From Chlorophyllum brunneum (Eukaryota > Basidiomycota > Agaricomycetes > Agaricales > Agaricaceae): DNA of 64,000 nt. The notes under the pieces were generated by a model. That model made no database searches. It was not told where the DNA came from and worked only from the letters and a program-made list of their open reading frames with translations. The first letter of the stretch is position 1. Each line of letters opens with the position of its first letter. Positions 48,007-59,521 of the stretch are shown one piece after another. The DNA lies in NCBI GenBank assembly GCA_963576785.1, contig OY756140.1, positions 3,782,001-3,846,000 of the forward strand, in the 5' to 3' direction. The translations under genes were made by a program, and so were the position numbers.

Positions 48007-48400
48007 ATGGAGATCATTCACAGACTGGTGCATGCCATTCCTTATTCGAGACTTTGTTCCCTATCATCAATAAACTGTACTATGAGGAAGAACCAGCGCT
48101 GTCGACTTTTACAAGTGGTCCACAGGTGTGCCCACAGAAAGTAGTGCGTACAACTGTGAGCCCATAGCTCAGAACCAGTAACGTAAGATAGGTGATTCTC
48201 AACTAGATGAAAAAAGACATTCCGCAACTATCAAAGGTACTAGGTATGCCCTTGACTGGACATGCAAGAGGTCATACAAGTATTTCATCAAGCAGCCACC
48301 AAGGATGGATGGGAGTCCTGCGATGGGCACGACGAAGTCTGTAACGAGCTTAGGGAGAAATATCTTTTCTGTGGGTGAAATATATTCCCAGGAAGAATAC
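48007..48400 (+). pseudogene. DUF6535 gene relic, copy F (5' exons only)
   Basis: Matches in order the first exons of the DUF6535 genes: start MEIIHRL at 48007, a damaged second exon near 48080-48126 (RKNQRCRLLQVVHR where intact copies have FGIRRSKNQRR...), the end of the acidic exon (actatcaaaggta) and an exon with DWTCKRSYKYFIK near 48265-48300. After this the frame breaks, the family stretch DAWESCN..D..DE is shortened, and the membrane core is missing. The upstream block at 47898-47960 is conserved, so the copy once included its promoter. Clearly non-functional. It lies on the same strand as copy E, whose start is 1.15 kb further right. Confidence 0.75.
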
Positions 48401-49161
48401 GCAAAGTAGTGGACTGGAGACTACAAGCAACAACAACTCCCCAGCGACCCGCCCATACATCATACTGCAAGGATTTGGGGCAGTGGTACGTGAATCACCT
48501 ACGAGAATCTGATTGGGTTGGACTCAGGCCAATTGCTGAGAGTAGTGGTGGCTTGGAAGTTTATTGGAAACAGGAGAAGGGGAAAGACGTTTGACATATT
48601 ATCTTTCCCTTCCACGTGTCAAAACGCTAGGTCGTTCTCTGGAGAATATGACACAACACAATAAGGACAGCAGGGCTGAACCCGAACTTGACTTGATCTC
48701 CACGCGGTTTCCGGACCCGGATGCTGAGATTAAGTCTTAATAATTTCTGTCACGTTGAGGTAGCTGATTTTGGGCCCCCGATCCTCCGCTTTCCCATAGC
48801 GCTTCACGGGACAAAAATAACCATACCGCACCGAAGGCGTATTTCGGATTGACAAGGCCAAGTCAGCGTTCCGTTCATACTCTGATCAGAGCTCCCCCTG
48901 TCTCAAGCGGTTCGCATGTAACACGTCAAGAACCATCCCTTGATATCCATTCGTTATAAGCGCCTTCAATTCAGCTAGTTGGCTCCTCAAGTGGGAATGA
49001 CTGCGGGTGGTATCAATATTACATGGAGACGCCCGTCTATCCACACATGACACCCTGCGTCTAAGCGAAGCGATGAAATTGTTAATGTGCTGGTGCTGAA
49101 TCTGATAAAGCGCGCCATTTCGTTTCTCCCCCTTCTCCATCCCCCTGGACCCGTATATCTA
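48401..49161. other. Spacer between relic F and copy E
   Basis: No supported gene. The last 30-40 bases (ctcccccttctccatccccctgg) are the pyrimidine-rich leader also seen before copy A. Otherwise only motif-free short frames. Confidence 0.45.
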
Positions 49162-51417
49162 ATGGAGATCATCTACAAGCTGGTGAGCCCCACTTTTTAT
49201 TCAAGATCTGAATAATCATGTCCAACTGTAGTTTGGAATCAGGCGCAACAGGAAACGCCGTCGCCCAAATCTAGAGGTGGGTCCTATAATGGGTGCGATA
49301 CATACAGCTCACAGTCCAGGGCCAGGAACACGGGAAGGACAACTCTCAATCAGGTGAGAGGAAGGTGGACCCTCCGCCGCCATCAAAGGTAGACATGCTT
49401 GACGCGTTAGTGGAGGTTATTCGTGTTGACGATGTGTTGGACTTAGGGCGACTGGACATGCGATCACCCATACAAACATTCTATCAAGGAGTCCCCAAAG
49501 GACGCATGGGAGTCGTGTAATGAGATCATCGATAACTATGACGAATACCTCTGTAAGCAGTTGAAGGAAGAACTATCCTTTCTTTTGGTGGTGGTGGGTG
49601 TAAAAAATTCCGGCATTCTGGCAATCTGACACAAGATTACACCATTCACAGGCAGGCTTGTTCCTGGCCGTGGTCACGGCGTTCACCGTCGAGTCATACA
49701 AGTGGCTCGAGCCGGACAAAGAGGATACAATGGCGGATCTCCTCATCGAGGTCGTCCGGCTGCTTAACAATACGAGCGCCCAGGGAAGCGCCAGATTGCC
49801 TGAACCATTCATACCAGACAAATATGGTTCCTGAGCGTGATAATCAGCCTGTGGTTTTTGGGACGTTCTGTCTCCAATGGGTCTCTGCCTTCCGCCTGAA
49901 TGACACGACGAACAAATCTATCTCTCCCACTGATGCACTCGCACTTCGTCAGCTCCGTTTCGACGGATTAGTTGGTTGGGGTGTTTTGCAGGCCCCGGCG
50001 GTTCTACTTCTCATCGTGCAGACATCCATTGTCCTTTTTACCATAGGCTTGGTCTACCTTCTTTGGACCCTCAGTCACGCAGCTGCTCTTCCAGCTATCA
50101 TTGTGGCTGGTGCTTCTGGGGTCCTTCTATATCTCGCAAACCTAATGCCCTTCGTGCAGCCTCTGGTAGGAGCGTTGTTCCCAGCAACACATACTATTCC
50201 ACAGTGCCCATACAAATCTCCTGCATCTTGGATTCTACATGGCACTTGTGTCCTGTTGACCACTCCCTGGCTCCCCTTTATCAATTTCCTTTATCTGCAT
50301 GGGGGAGACACCGGTATGAGGCTCTCGGATTGGTTGGACGACCAACCTGGACTTCTAACAGACTATCTGTGGAAACAATATGATCGGCTTTGCCGGAATT
50401 TACGTGAAGGCTGGGGCCCCCAGAAAACAGCATTTTGGTCGTCCGAGTCGCACTACGTCGTTCGCGGTATTACTTCGGCCATGGATATCCTTATTTTTGA
50501 GCCGGGTGCGGTGGACATAATTCCCAGCTGTATCCAATTGCTTGGGTGGAGGTTTACTGGACCTGAAACTTGGGAGAAGCTGTTCCACACCAGATTGTCA
50601 AGAATGGAGAAGGCATTGTTGAGGGGCGAAGTGTCACCAGGATCTGATGTGGGAGGCCAAGACGCTACCATTTTAAACGCTCGTATTGAGAATCTCAAGC
50701 GGGATTTTCTGAACGCCCACATTTTCCAGCGTCTCGTCACACACAATGAGAAACTTCACCGTATCTTGGTTCAACATCGCATCGAGCTCTATATTCGAAT
50801 CAAGAACACATGCCAGGATATTGCTATTGTTGGATGCCTGCCCTCTGAGCACCAACCAGATACACCTGAGGATGGCGACAATCAGGATGGACGTATTGGT
50901 AGCTCCGTCCACTGTCCTATTATTAATGACTAAGATGTTTAGGGAATGTCACAAGGTGAGATCAAGGAATAAACGTTAGGTGATAACGTAAATTCACCAA
51001 GCTCACATAGAGCTCAAAATCCAGATTTTGAGCTGTGCCAAGCGCTTCATCGATACTAAGCAATTCACGGGGATCGACGCCCTCTGCGCCGCCCTTGTCG
51101 TCGCGTCCGAGAGTGTCCATGTCAGCTCAATCCCCCTGAAGAGTGGCCACACAGACTCCACGGAGACCCAGCCAAACACAACGATTACGACGGAAAAACG
51201 CATGTTATCAACGACGGCGAAGAATATCCTACCAAAGCAGATCAACGAGGTTAGCGCTGACCTATAACCTGCGGAATTGTTGGCAGAATTATGCGGCAAA
51301 AGGTAGGTGAAGTTCGTTGCGTGGACATTGAGTATAGTTATTATTTGCGCCAAGGTCGAAGAGTCCTGGGGCTGGATCCTTATCCTGAGCTGAGGTTGAG
51401 GGTTGATTCGGTGTGAT
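49162..51417 (+). pseudogene. DUF6535 gene, copy E (disrupted by two small deletions)
   Basis: All family exons are recognisable: MEIIYKL, FGIRRNRKRRR, the acidic/proline exon SGERKVDPPPPSK, GDWTCDHPYKHSIKESPKD, then AGLFLAVVTAFTVESYKWLE and NNTSAQGSARLPEPFIP. At about 49821 some 22 bases are missing (the family RNVVVNQ region) and at about 49855 another 7, compared with copy A. Reading through gives a TGA at 49832-49834; downstream (FGTFCLQWVSAFRLND to HRIELYIRIKNTC) the sequence is open in another frame. The long exon also ends early (CPIIND stop where intact copies continue), and the tail (HIELKIQILSCAKRFIDTKQF) closes before the family's usual end; a remnant of that end reaches 51417. Two independent lesions plus tail erosion make a pseudogene call strong. 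Confidence 0.85.
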
Positions 51418-51504
51418 ATATATGGGGTGCGCAGATGGGCGGAAGCCTTCGAACCAAAGATTTATTGTGGCGCAAATAAGTTGTACACAGATGAATTTCG
51501 AATG

Positions 51505-52486
51505 CTACCAAGCTCTCCGTCGTTCCCAATTCTTTCGTCTCTCACGGCCGCGGTGCGCATCCTGCACCTCTCGTCTGTTATAAACGTCTCCATAACCGTC
51601 GTCATCGTCGTTGTGTACCGTGCTTGGTGTCATATTTCCTTCTAGTTCCTTCTTCCTCCGTTGGATAAGTGCAAGTGCTCGTTCACGCTCTGACGACTCG
51701 CGTTGGAGACGTGATTGCACCGATGGACCCGATGAGGAAGACGAGGAAGATGAAGCAGCTGGGTGTGAATGGCGGGGTCTGCTCCTGGGTTGAGGCTGTG
51801 TAGATGAAGTTGAAGGGCGTGATGCGAGTTTTTGCTCAATGGCTGTTAGCGGGTCGTGTTTATACTTTCGCTGTGCTTCTCGTTTCCTATTTAACTTGTC
51901 AAGACTGGACGCAACTGTGGGGGGAAGAATATACGTGCCTTTTGTCATCATCCTCGTCGTCAACCGGTGGATCGTCTTGTGCTCGTGGTTGAGTATACCA
52001 CCTCCTGAGCTCCGTTTCATCCGGGGCAAGCTTCACTCCTCGCTCAGATGCCTTAGTGTCTGCTTTCTTAGTCGCTGTAAGTGCAGCTACCATATTCTAG
52101 TAACAAGTCAGAAGATAATTGGAAGAAAGGCGCTAAATACACACTTGTTCCACATCTTGAAAGAGGTTGATATGGCCATTGGTTGTCGGTAGTTCACCAA
52201 AGGATGCCGGTTCTTCTAATTCCACCTCATTCTTTCCTGTAGACGATTTTTTTTCTCTATCGCCTAAGCCGGCTCGCTGGCGAAGGAGATCCATGCGGGC
52301 TTCTGAATCCTACAAAATGAATAATAATCATGGAGAGATATAGAATTCACGTACAGCCAGCATCATTCGTCCCTCTTCCTTTGCTTCCTTCAGCCTTGCC
52401 TCTTCTTCATCCTGCCTAACACGCTCTATGTTGTCCCTGCGGTAGGGGTGGTAGCTCTTGTGGTGTGCGATATTCAGTTTCCCCAT
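51505..52486 (-). CDS. Cir_N-domain protein (LENG1-like nuclear protein)
   Basis: Starts MGKLNIAHHKSYHPYRRDN, then ERVRQDEEEARLKEAKEEGRMMLADSEARMDLLRQRAG across an intron: the N-terminal Cir_N pattern shared by CIR, CWC25 and LENG1 proteins of the splicing and transcription machinery. Exons: 52355-52486, 52145-52309 (ending GHINLFQDVEQ), and the rest to 51505. The middle has VKLAPDETELRRWYTQPRAQDD, then an arginine/lysine-rich helical part (DKLNRKREAQRKYKHDPL), a long serine run, and the C-terminal coil ERERALALIQRRKKELEG. Between VDDEDDDK and ASSLDKLNRK the reading changes frame near 51930 without a convincing intron of normal length, so there is either an unusual intron or a one-base error or mutation. 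Function of fungal members is not established; nuclear location is likely. Confidence 0.75.
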
Positions 52487-54242
52487 GGTCGTGGTGAGTT
52501 ACAAACCTGCCAGCAGTCACATGATCAGGAATTCGAAATCTTGTAGCCTCAGGTTCAAAGTCTCTAGAGCGCTCCATCCTTCCAACAACGAGCATATTTC
52601 CAGGATCACGAATACATATTACAAATTCTTTCCCAACTAAAACACCTTCTGTTTCTCTGCTGGCTACTTTTTCCCAACGTCATGCGCTGCGTTATATCTA
52701 GTACACGGCTCCCCGCAGAAACGGGCCCGAGATATCCCATCACTTCTGTACCACAAGATGCTCCTGGCCCATGAACTCCATTCCATGAGGTCCATCATTA
52801 TGTGTAGCTTGGTGATATAAGGCTCCAGGATTGCACAATTTTGCCTGTTGCTTCCGGGTGACTCCTTTCCCGGGCCCAGCGCAGTACAAATGGATTAAAA
52901 AAATAACCAACCGGGCCTCGCTACTTGGATGTTCGGTAATACTACAACCTTCGAAACACCCAAATTTGGCTCATCATTTTGTCAAGTTATTTTTTATATC
53001 CAAGCCCCGGCATCCAACATCCTTAGATTGTATAGATTCTTTGGGGTGTGCTAATCTTTGGGGAACGTAAAACGAGATGGGAAGTGCAAGTCAGGCCTCC
53101 CATATGCAATGTTTCTTCGTTGATACTCCCATATCGCCGAGAATGAAGTTCGAACGGACGGTACAGGGGATTCTGTGATTAGTCTCCTATCTCGCGACCG
53201 ACTGCAGTCAAGCAACGCAACACCACTTGTGGGGCTAGGTCCACCAAAGGTACTCCAATGATTTCGTAAGAGGTCGACACATTCCTTGTAGGCCAAAATG
53301 TTCCCGTCCCACCGTACTGGATGTGTGATACAGTCGTGCGATATCTTTTACCATCAATCAATGGAGCATGGCGATACGTTGTCTTCTGATGTAGCGAAGG
53401 GGGGGAGGGGCTGGGAAGCTCAAACGGAGGACAAGGGGAACTTGTGGGAAGCTAAATGTGGAGATGAACAATTGATACGTCTGAACTGCGCATGCGGTAA
53501 GTATCAGTATTCTTAGTCTAACTTCCTTTCCTCACTTCGCTTCCGGAATGTTCTACTTGAACAAAAGTAATAAAAATAAATATTCAAATACATCAGTCGG
53601 AAGTTTATGAGACGTTGACAAGTACTAAACCTCCTTGATTTGAGTAAGTCTGGCAAGAAGTGACACGGTGAACTAATACTAATTCAGCTTTGCGGATACG
53701 ATGATCATTTTCGTAGTTCTGCCTCCAATCCATGTCATATCGGTACAGTTAGAACGACGACGTGATGTGACAGTGGAGATATTGGAGCAACACAGCACGC
53801 GTCCGCGACCGAGGCGTCAGAAGCCCGGGGCAGGAGAGTATATAACATGGTTTGTCAGATAAATGGAACTCGAGTCAACGGAATCCGGAGTGAGTGTGAT
53901 CGATGACGGCAGATACCGGCTACCTACAGTCGCCGCTATCCATCCTCCGTCCATGACTGATCTCTCTCTCCCGCCTTCTCGTCAAAACTATCACGATAAA
54001 ATTTTCTCCAGTTGTTGAGCATTCCATCAAGGTGCCTTTCAATAATACGAATGTTAATATACATACATGAACAAGTCTACAACCTCCTAAGTACCACCTT
54101 CACCAAACACCCAACCACCCTCCAGGAGGCCGGGTTGACCAATTCCGATAAGCAGATGAATGATTAATGATAATGATGGATCGCTCCGATCATCATCTAG
54201 AAGATGCCCGTACAAGTTGGCATACGTGGGCGGGGAACACGG
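52487..54242. other. Long intergenic stretch, no supported gene
   Basis: About 1.75 kb between two divergent/convergent genes. Frames at 53051-53296 (minus) and 53298-53516 (plus) are short and without motifs. I see no transposon ends or RNA gene. Confidence 0.45.
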
Positions 54243-55960
54243 TCAGAAATCAAGCGAATCTTTTCTCGCTCTAGCGGACGACTGCCCAGTTTGGCCCTCG
54301 AACTGAATCTCGCTTACACCGCCGGCAGTACTGGTAAAGGTACTGAACTGCATATTCGTTGCACGACTCCAGAAACGCTCTCCCGTTTGACGAAATACTG
54401 GGAAAAAGCGAAAGAACCAGAACCCATCCTTCGGGCGTTCTGGTGTGGAACCGATATACTGAGTATGCCGTTTATGGGCTGCCTTGCGTAGGTTTAGGGT
54501 AATTCGGGACATCATCGCGACGGTGATTCTATGGATCAACCGATCAAAGCGATGATAAGACAATGTGACAAACGTACTTACAGCTGTTCTGTCCTGAGAA
54601 GGTTTAGATTGAAATAAGATGACGCTTCCGGAAATCGAGGGAGGTGAACTCACTGGGCCGCAATTTGCCTTATCCCTTCGGGAGACTTGATGAGCATTAT
54701 TGTGAGGACGAGGGTCACCGATAGGATAACACTACAGAATCGTTGAGCTGAGACGGAGTTTCTAAGCCACCCTGATGCTCACCTGTAATACAAAAAGCCA
54801 TCTTCGAATAGTCGGTGAATGATGGTTGAGGTATTAGGAGCGTGTCGGAGTGGTGGAATCGTCTTGTACAGAGTAAGGCAAAAAATGATCGTGTCATACA
54901 CGAGGGGTATCCACGCGGATGATGGACCTAAAATCCTGATGCTAGGCACGGTGTTATCAAAAACTACGCTACAAGCTGTGCGAATGTCCATAAGTTGAGT
55001 CTAAGCCCGGCTGCGATGTCATGAAGACGACTTACAAGTAACGCCGGAATTGGGGTTGTGAATGACCTCTGCGAAGAATTGGTGTTGTCAGTCTAGACTG
55101 AAGAGGACCAGGGGGAAAGGAATACGGACGATGTGAGTGAGAGATGAGGAATGCGTTGACGCCAGTCTCAGTGAGGAGGATGGTGGATAGGATGGCGGTG
55201 ATCCAAGCCCTGCTCCGACCGGAATAAATGGCACGTATACGAAGCAGCATCATCAGGCCGACGACCTCAACTGCGAATGCCACTGTGAATCCCTCGTACT
55301 TGATGAATCTGGCACATCTGATGTAGGGAAAATGATTCAGCCCGATCATACCATCTTCAGAGCGTTAATTGTCCTCACACCTGAAGATGACACGAAAATG
55401 AAATTAGAACGATGTGAGAACGAAAGCGAAGAACGCATAGAACATACATCAGTCGTCCATACCGGGGAAATGAATGCTTTTGGGTCGACCTTGAACACAT
55501 GCAATCGATCAAATCTTTCATGGGACACGTACCATGGAGGTTCACGATGAAGCCGAGGGGTGTAAAGTACCGATTCTACGTAGTTTTAGTCTGTGACAAT
55601 ATATATCTAAAGCAGAGAACTCACAAAGAAGAAGAGATAGATGACTAGTTCATGAGCTTAGAGGTCGGTTTGCGGGAGGATGGCGACACTGTCACTCACA
55701 AGGGCCTTTCCTTCCTTTCCAGATGTGCTCGACTTCGTCAACAAATGTGTCAATGTGGTCCCAGATGAGGGCGGTGAAACTTGCGACCCCAATGTACTAA
55801 TGACTCTCGTGAATTCGAATACCGGAGAACGCGATTGGCTGGCGCACATTAGTAAGTAAGCTAGGTGGGGAGGATTAGTGAGCGAATGATGTACCAAAGG
55901 TAACAAGGCGTACGCTTCCCCTGCATCATCGACAACCGAGGGATACTCTTGCGTTTGCAT
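54243..55960 (-). CDS. DUF6533-domain seven-helix membrane protein (second copy)
   Basis: First exon begins MQTQEYPSVVDDAGEAYALLP; the next starts YIGVASFTALIWDHIDTFVDEVEHIWKGRKGP, the DUF6533 signature (D..T..DEVE.IWKGRKG). Then short exons with VIYLFFF and YFTPLGFIVNLH, the exon CARFIKYEGFTVAFAVEVVGLMMLLRIRAIYSGRSR (LR..A.Y motif), WITAILSTILLTETGVNAFLIS, VFDNTVPSIRILGPSSAWIPLVYDTIIFCLTLYKT, RLFEDGFLYYSVI (the family's RDG.xYF equivalent, with E-D-G), VILSVTLVLTIMLI and a final part with SRITLNLRKAAHKRH (family SRLxLNLR) and a charged tail. The stop is at 54243. Some small exon edges are uncertain, but no lesion is seen. Only distant similarity to the DUF6533 gene at 2.5 kb. Function unknown. 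Confidence 0.82.
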
Positions 55961-57779
55961 TTTGTCCTCAAATCCAGGGGACGGATACGGGGGAAGACAT
56001 GAAGAAAGGCGTAAGCACGTTATATATAACGCTCTCCGTGGCGCTCGCCGGGTGGAGAATGTACGAAGCTGGAGTCTGTTGGTGTCAGATCAATGATGTG
56101 GTAATTTAAGCTACCTGGTCGTCCTGGTCGTCTGTCAGGACTGTGAGAGAAATCTATTATAAGTCACTATCAAACAGAAATAATTTCTTTTTTTTTGCGG
56201 ATTCCGACATCGGCAAGTAGAAGTTAGGGCCGGCGCCAGTTTATCTTCAGAAGTTTTTTCTCAAAGATATCCTATTTCACCATCATCACCACTGTAGAGG
56301 AGCATCTGCCATGGGTGGTGCAGGGGCTTCTCGAGCAGCCCTCGTGGGTAGAAAGTGGTGGTATTCCTTGTAATACGACTACGCGTTGCCCGGCGATGTT
56401 AGCTGCAAGATTGAATACCTGAACGAGTAAGAATAGTTCGCCGTCCTGTTGCCATCATTTCTCGGGAGACTCCGATGGCGCGATGGGGCTGTGAGCCCTC
56501 TGCTGTGCCGGCATGCTTGAATCGCAGAAGGGCATGACATGCATGCGTCAAATTCTTCTTCGAGGCCGAATAGGTGTTGGTGTGTAGAAAGCTTACATAC
56601 CGCTACAGGATTGGTCGAACACAAGACTCATGAGAGCCCAAGCCGAGATCAGCGCAGAAGTCTTTGGAACCCAGGTATGGCTTACAGTGAGCAACTGGTG
56701 GATGAATTTGGTAAAGACGGGAGAACCAACTGGAGGGTATGATGATGGTTTCGCGCAGATGGAGCTATGGCATCCAAGGCAAAGCTGTGTGCGTGGAGTG
56801 GTGGTGAGAACTTGTCATGGGGCATTTGCCATTTGCGTGGAAAGAGTTTCCTTTCCGAGTACTTGACTTCACAGCAGAGTAAAGCAAAAACAAAATTTGT
56901 TGCATCATGCCATCATGTCCATGGCCGGTGATAAGTACCTGGGAAGTACAAAAATGGCGCCGATATTTTTACCATAGAGTGGAGCTGGCGTATCAGCGTT
57001 ATGAACACTGGGCCTCGGTACAACACGTCTTACGCCTTTTAGACGCGCTCGCGGTAGTGCAACCCCCTGCTTGGCACCGATAACAGAGTTGGATCAAATA
57101 CGCAATAACGTTAAATCCTTTCGGATCCCCTCAAACGACGTCCGCCCATCACAGCGCAGAGTGGCGTAATTTGATCTTAAGATAAAGACACTCTTTCGAA
57201 TCTGCAAGTCTTGGTACCAACCACGCGCTTTTTAAACTCCATACGCTCATACATACTCGAAGACGCAACGCTTACCTTGGTTCAATATTTGGATATTCAG
57301 TCTTACCTCGATCATCACCCGCACTTAAAACTCCTCGGCTTCCTGGTCGCCCATCACCGTACTCTCGAGTCCTGACCTAACCAGAAGTAGAACGACCTCG
57401 TCCGATCTCTCGAGCGTCCGCAGCACTCCACCTTATTCTCGCCTGTGCCAGACAGACGTGACACCAGTGTATCGTTTCCCTCTCAAATTCTAGGTCCGAT
57501 ATTCGTGCGGAGCCTGAACGTCTAAACGCCCAACATTGATGAACCCGCAGTTCGTCGATGCCGTCGAGGACCTTCTTCGAGGCCTGCGCGGCCCAATAAT
57601 TACGGAGCCACGATGCAGCTACCTCAGGGTTCTGTCGAGTTAGGAAATGTGGACAAAATTGTGGTGTGCGCGCGGCCGGCTCGCAATCATACCTGCAAAA
57701 TCGTGACACGCAGGAGAATCTAGTGTATATCTATCAGAGTCCTTATGAGTCCGCAAGGTGCAAACGTTGTTGTTTAAGA
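55961..57779. other. Intergenic stretch, no supported gene
   Basis: Upstream of the DUF6533 gene on its right side and downstream of the multi-spanning protein gene. A TATA-like tatatataac lies at 56020-56029 on the plus strand. Frames at 57377-57709 and 57640-57984 (minus) lack motifs and the second overlaps the neighbouring gene. Confidence 0.45.
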
Positions 57780-59521
57780 CTAGATGTGAGGGATAAATGA
57801 ACTCCACGAAAAGTCCTGATACGCACCCGGAGGGAGCGCACGCAAAGTTGTGAATGCAAGAACGATTAACGAACGAGCGAGAGGATAAGGAGGAACGGTA
57901 ATCGCGATGATCCTCATTGGGGGTATTATCGAACGTACGAATAAGGCGCCTAAGGAAGGCATTCCGGACGAAGCATCGAACCATGCAACAACCGCTAATG
58001 GAAAAGACAATAAGACAGGGTTAAGCATTATGTAGAGGGCTGAAATACGCCAGAGCGTCGACTCGACAGGGGTTGGGAACACTAATCTCCATGGAATCAA
58101 ATGAAGGCCACCAAATAGAACACCACTCGCAATCACGAACATGACGAACCCGCGCTTTTGACCATGTGGTGCAGTATAGGCATGGAACGTATCAACCGCC
58201 AAAGGGCCCGGTATGACAGACATCGCTATTTGGGGCTCTCCTGTCACCTCAAACATCGAAATTGGCCCAAGCACAACCCGCTGTAACTGTCGAAAGAGAT
58301 TATTTCGCAGCATCACTCTATGAAGGAAGTGGAGAGTATTGGAGAATATACGAGAGACGATTTTGTCCCACAAACGTCGTTGGGGGGATGTCGGTTCCAA
58401 CGGTGCCTGCATGGCCAGTTCTTGAGCCCAGGGTTGGTTCTCCAGCCCAAAGCCCATCATCTGCTGATCATCTTCCCCAGGCGAGTCCGAAACATCGCTT
58501 TCATAGTCTGGGGATGCTCCAGGAGAATCCGCAATATCCACTTCCAATTCCGTATCTGGTTGAGCAACCAGACATGCAGGACGTTGAGCATCCTCTTTCT
58601 TTGACACTTTCATCCTTATACGCGTTCCTACCCCGATATTGTGCGGTTTCTCCCACCACAGTGAATATGTGATCAGGTTGAGGACGGCGAACGAAAAAGT
58701 CACGATTTCGAGCTCGATAACCGGGAGTTTTAGGATCCAGCGAACAATGCACTGAACCGTGAACCAGGTGGTTTGAACGACCACAAGTAATTTTGCGAAA
58801 AAGTCCCCTTTGCTTCTATCCCAAATTTCGTCCTCTGGGATGATCGGGGGCTCCACTTTTCCCCACGGGATTAGGTCCAGCAATTCATCGAATTGGAATA
58901 CGCGGACTGGCCAGTCGGTTTCCTCGTTATAAAACAGGAAACCGCCCATCTGAGCATAGAACCCATGCGCAAGTGTCCAAGCCTGTCGTTTATATGGAGG
59001 AGGCGGGTCGCGAAACCATGCTTTAAGATTTTGAAAAACGATTTTTTGCTCCTCATCCCCTGCAACAAAAAGGTTGTACAAATTCATCCCAGAGATTATG
59101 CTAAAGACTCACTTTCGAGAACAGTATTGTTGTACTTGTTTACGATATTCCTGGACCCTATTCGTTGCCTCAGTGCCCACATCAGAATGAACTCAGGCAC
59201 AAAGACGGCGACCAGCATAATCGCGGTACGGCATTTCAATTGTGACCATTTGGAACAACGTGGGTCTGGAAGATTTGGGTGCATGGCAACCCAAGTGCAG
59301 GCAAATATGGTTACGATGCAACTCCACACGATGCCTTGGATAGTTCGAGTATCGCCAGCATTGGAACCAGAAGGATTGCGCTTCCAGGTACCATGACTGG
59401 ATTGCGAAGGGTTATCTGAAGAGAGGGGTGCACTTGTGGTTGGGCTAAAGGATGTCAGTAAAACCAGGGTAGCGAGCATTGACGAAGACACTGAAATTGG
59501 CTGGAGTGTTTCGGGCTTCAA
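57780..59521 (-). CDS. Multi-spanning membrane protein of a basidiomycete family, function unknown
   Basis: Two exons, 59113-59521 and 57780-59059, joined across a 53-nt intron to 562 residues. The first 31 residues look like a cleavable signal (SSSMLATLVLLTSFSPTTSAP). A conserved-looking block follows: GIVWSCIVTIFACTWVAMHPNLPDP, LKCRTAIMLVAVFVPEFILMWALRQR, then after the intron AWTLAHGFYAQMGGFLFYNEETDWP. This resembles a widespread family of Agaricomycete membrane proteins I know only as uncharacterised (W-S-C..T.FACTWVA.HPN.P). Further helices: LLVVVQTTWFTVQCIVRWI, IELEIVTFSFAVLNLITYSLWWEKP, FVMFVIASGVLFGGLHLIPW and two near the C-terminus. An acidic loop of about 60 residues (DIADSPGASPDYESDVSDSPGE) lies in the middle. 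No enzymatic motif is visible. Confidence 0.82.

Noticed and set aside
49824..50933. Independent 369-codon gene starting at 49824
   Set aside because: The open frame is only the downstream part of DUF6535 copy E after its deletions; its first residues are out-of-frame sequence of the family core.
53051..53516. Opposite-strand frames of 72-81 codons
   Set aside because: Looked for similarity to the NACHT tail or F-box families and found none.
57377..57709. Minus-strand frame of 110 codons downstream of the membrane protein gene
   Set aside because: Arg/Ser-rich with no domain; likely a chance frame in 3' noncoding sequence.
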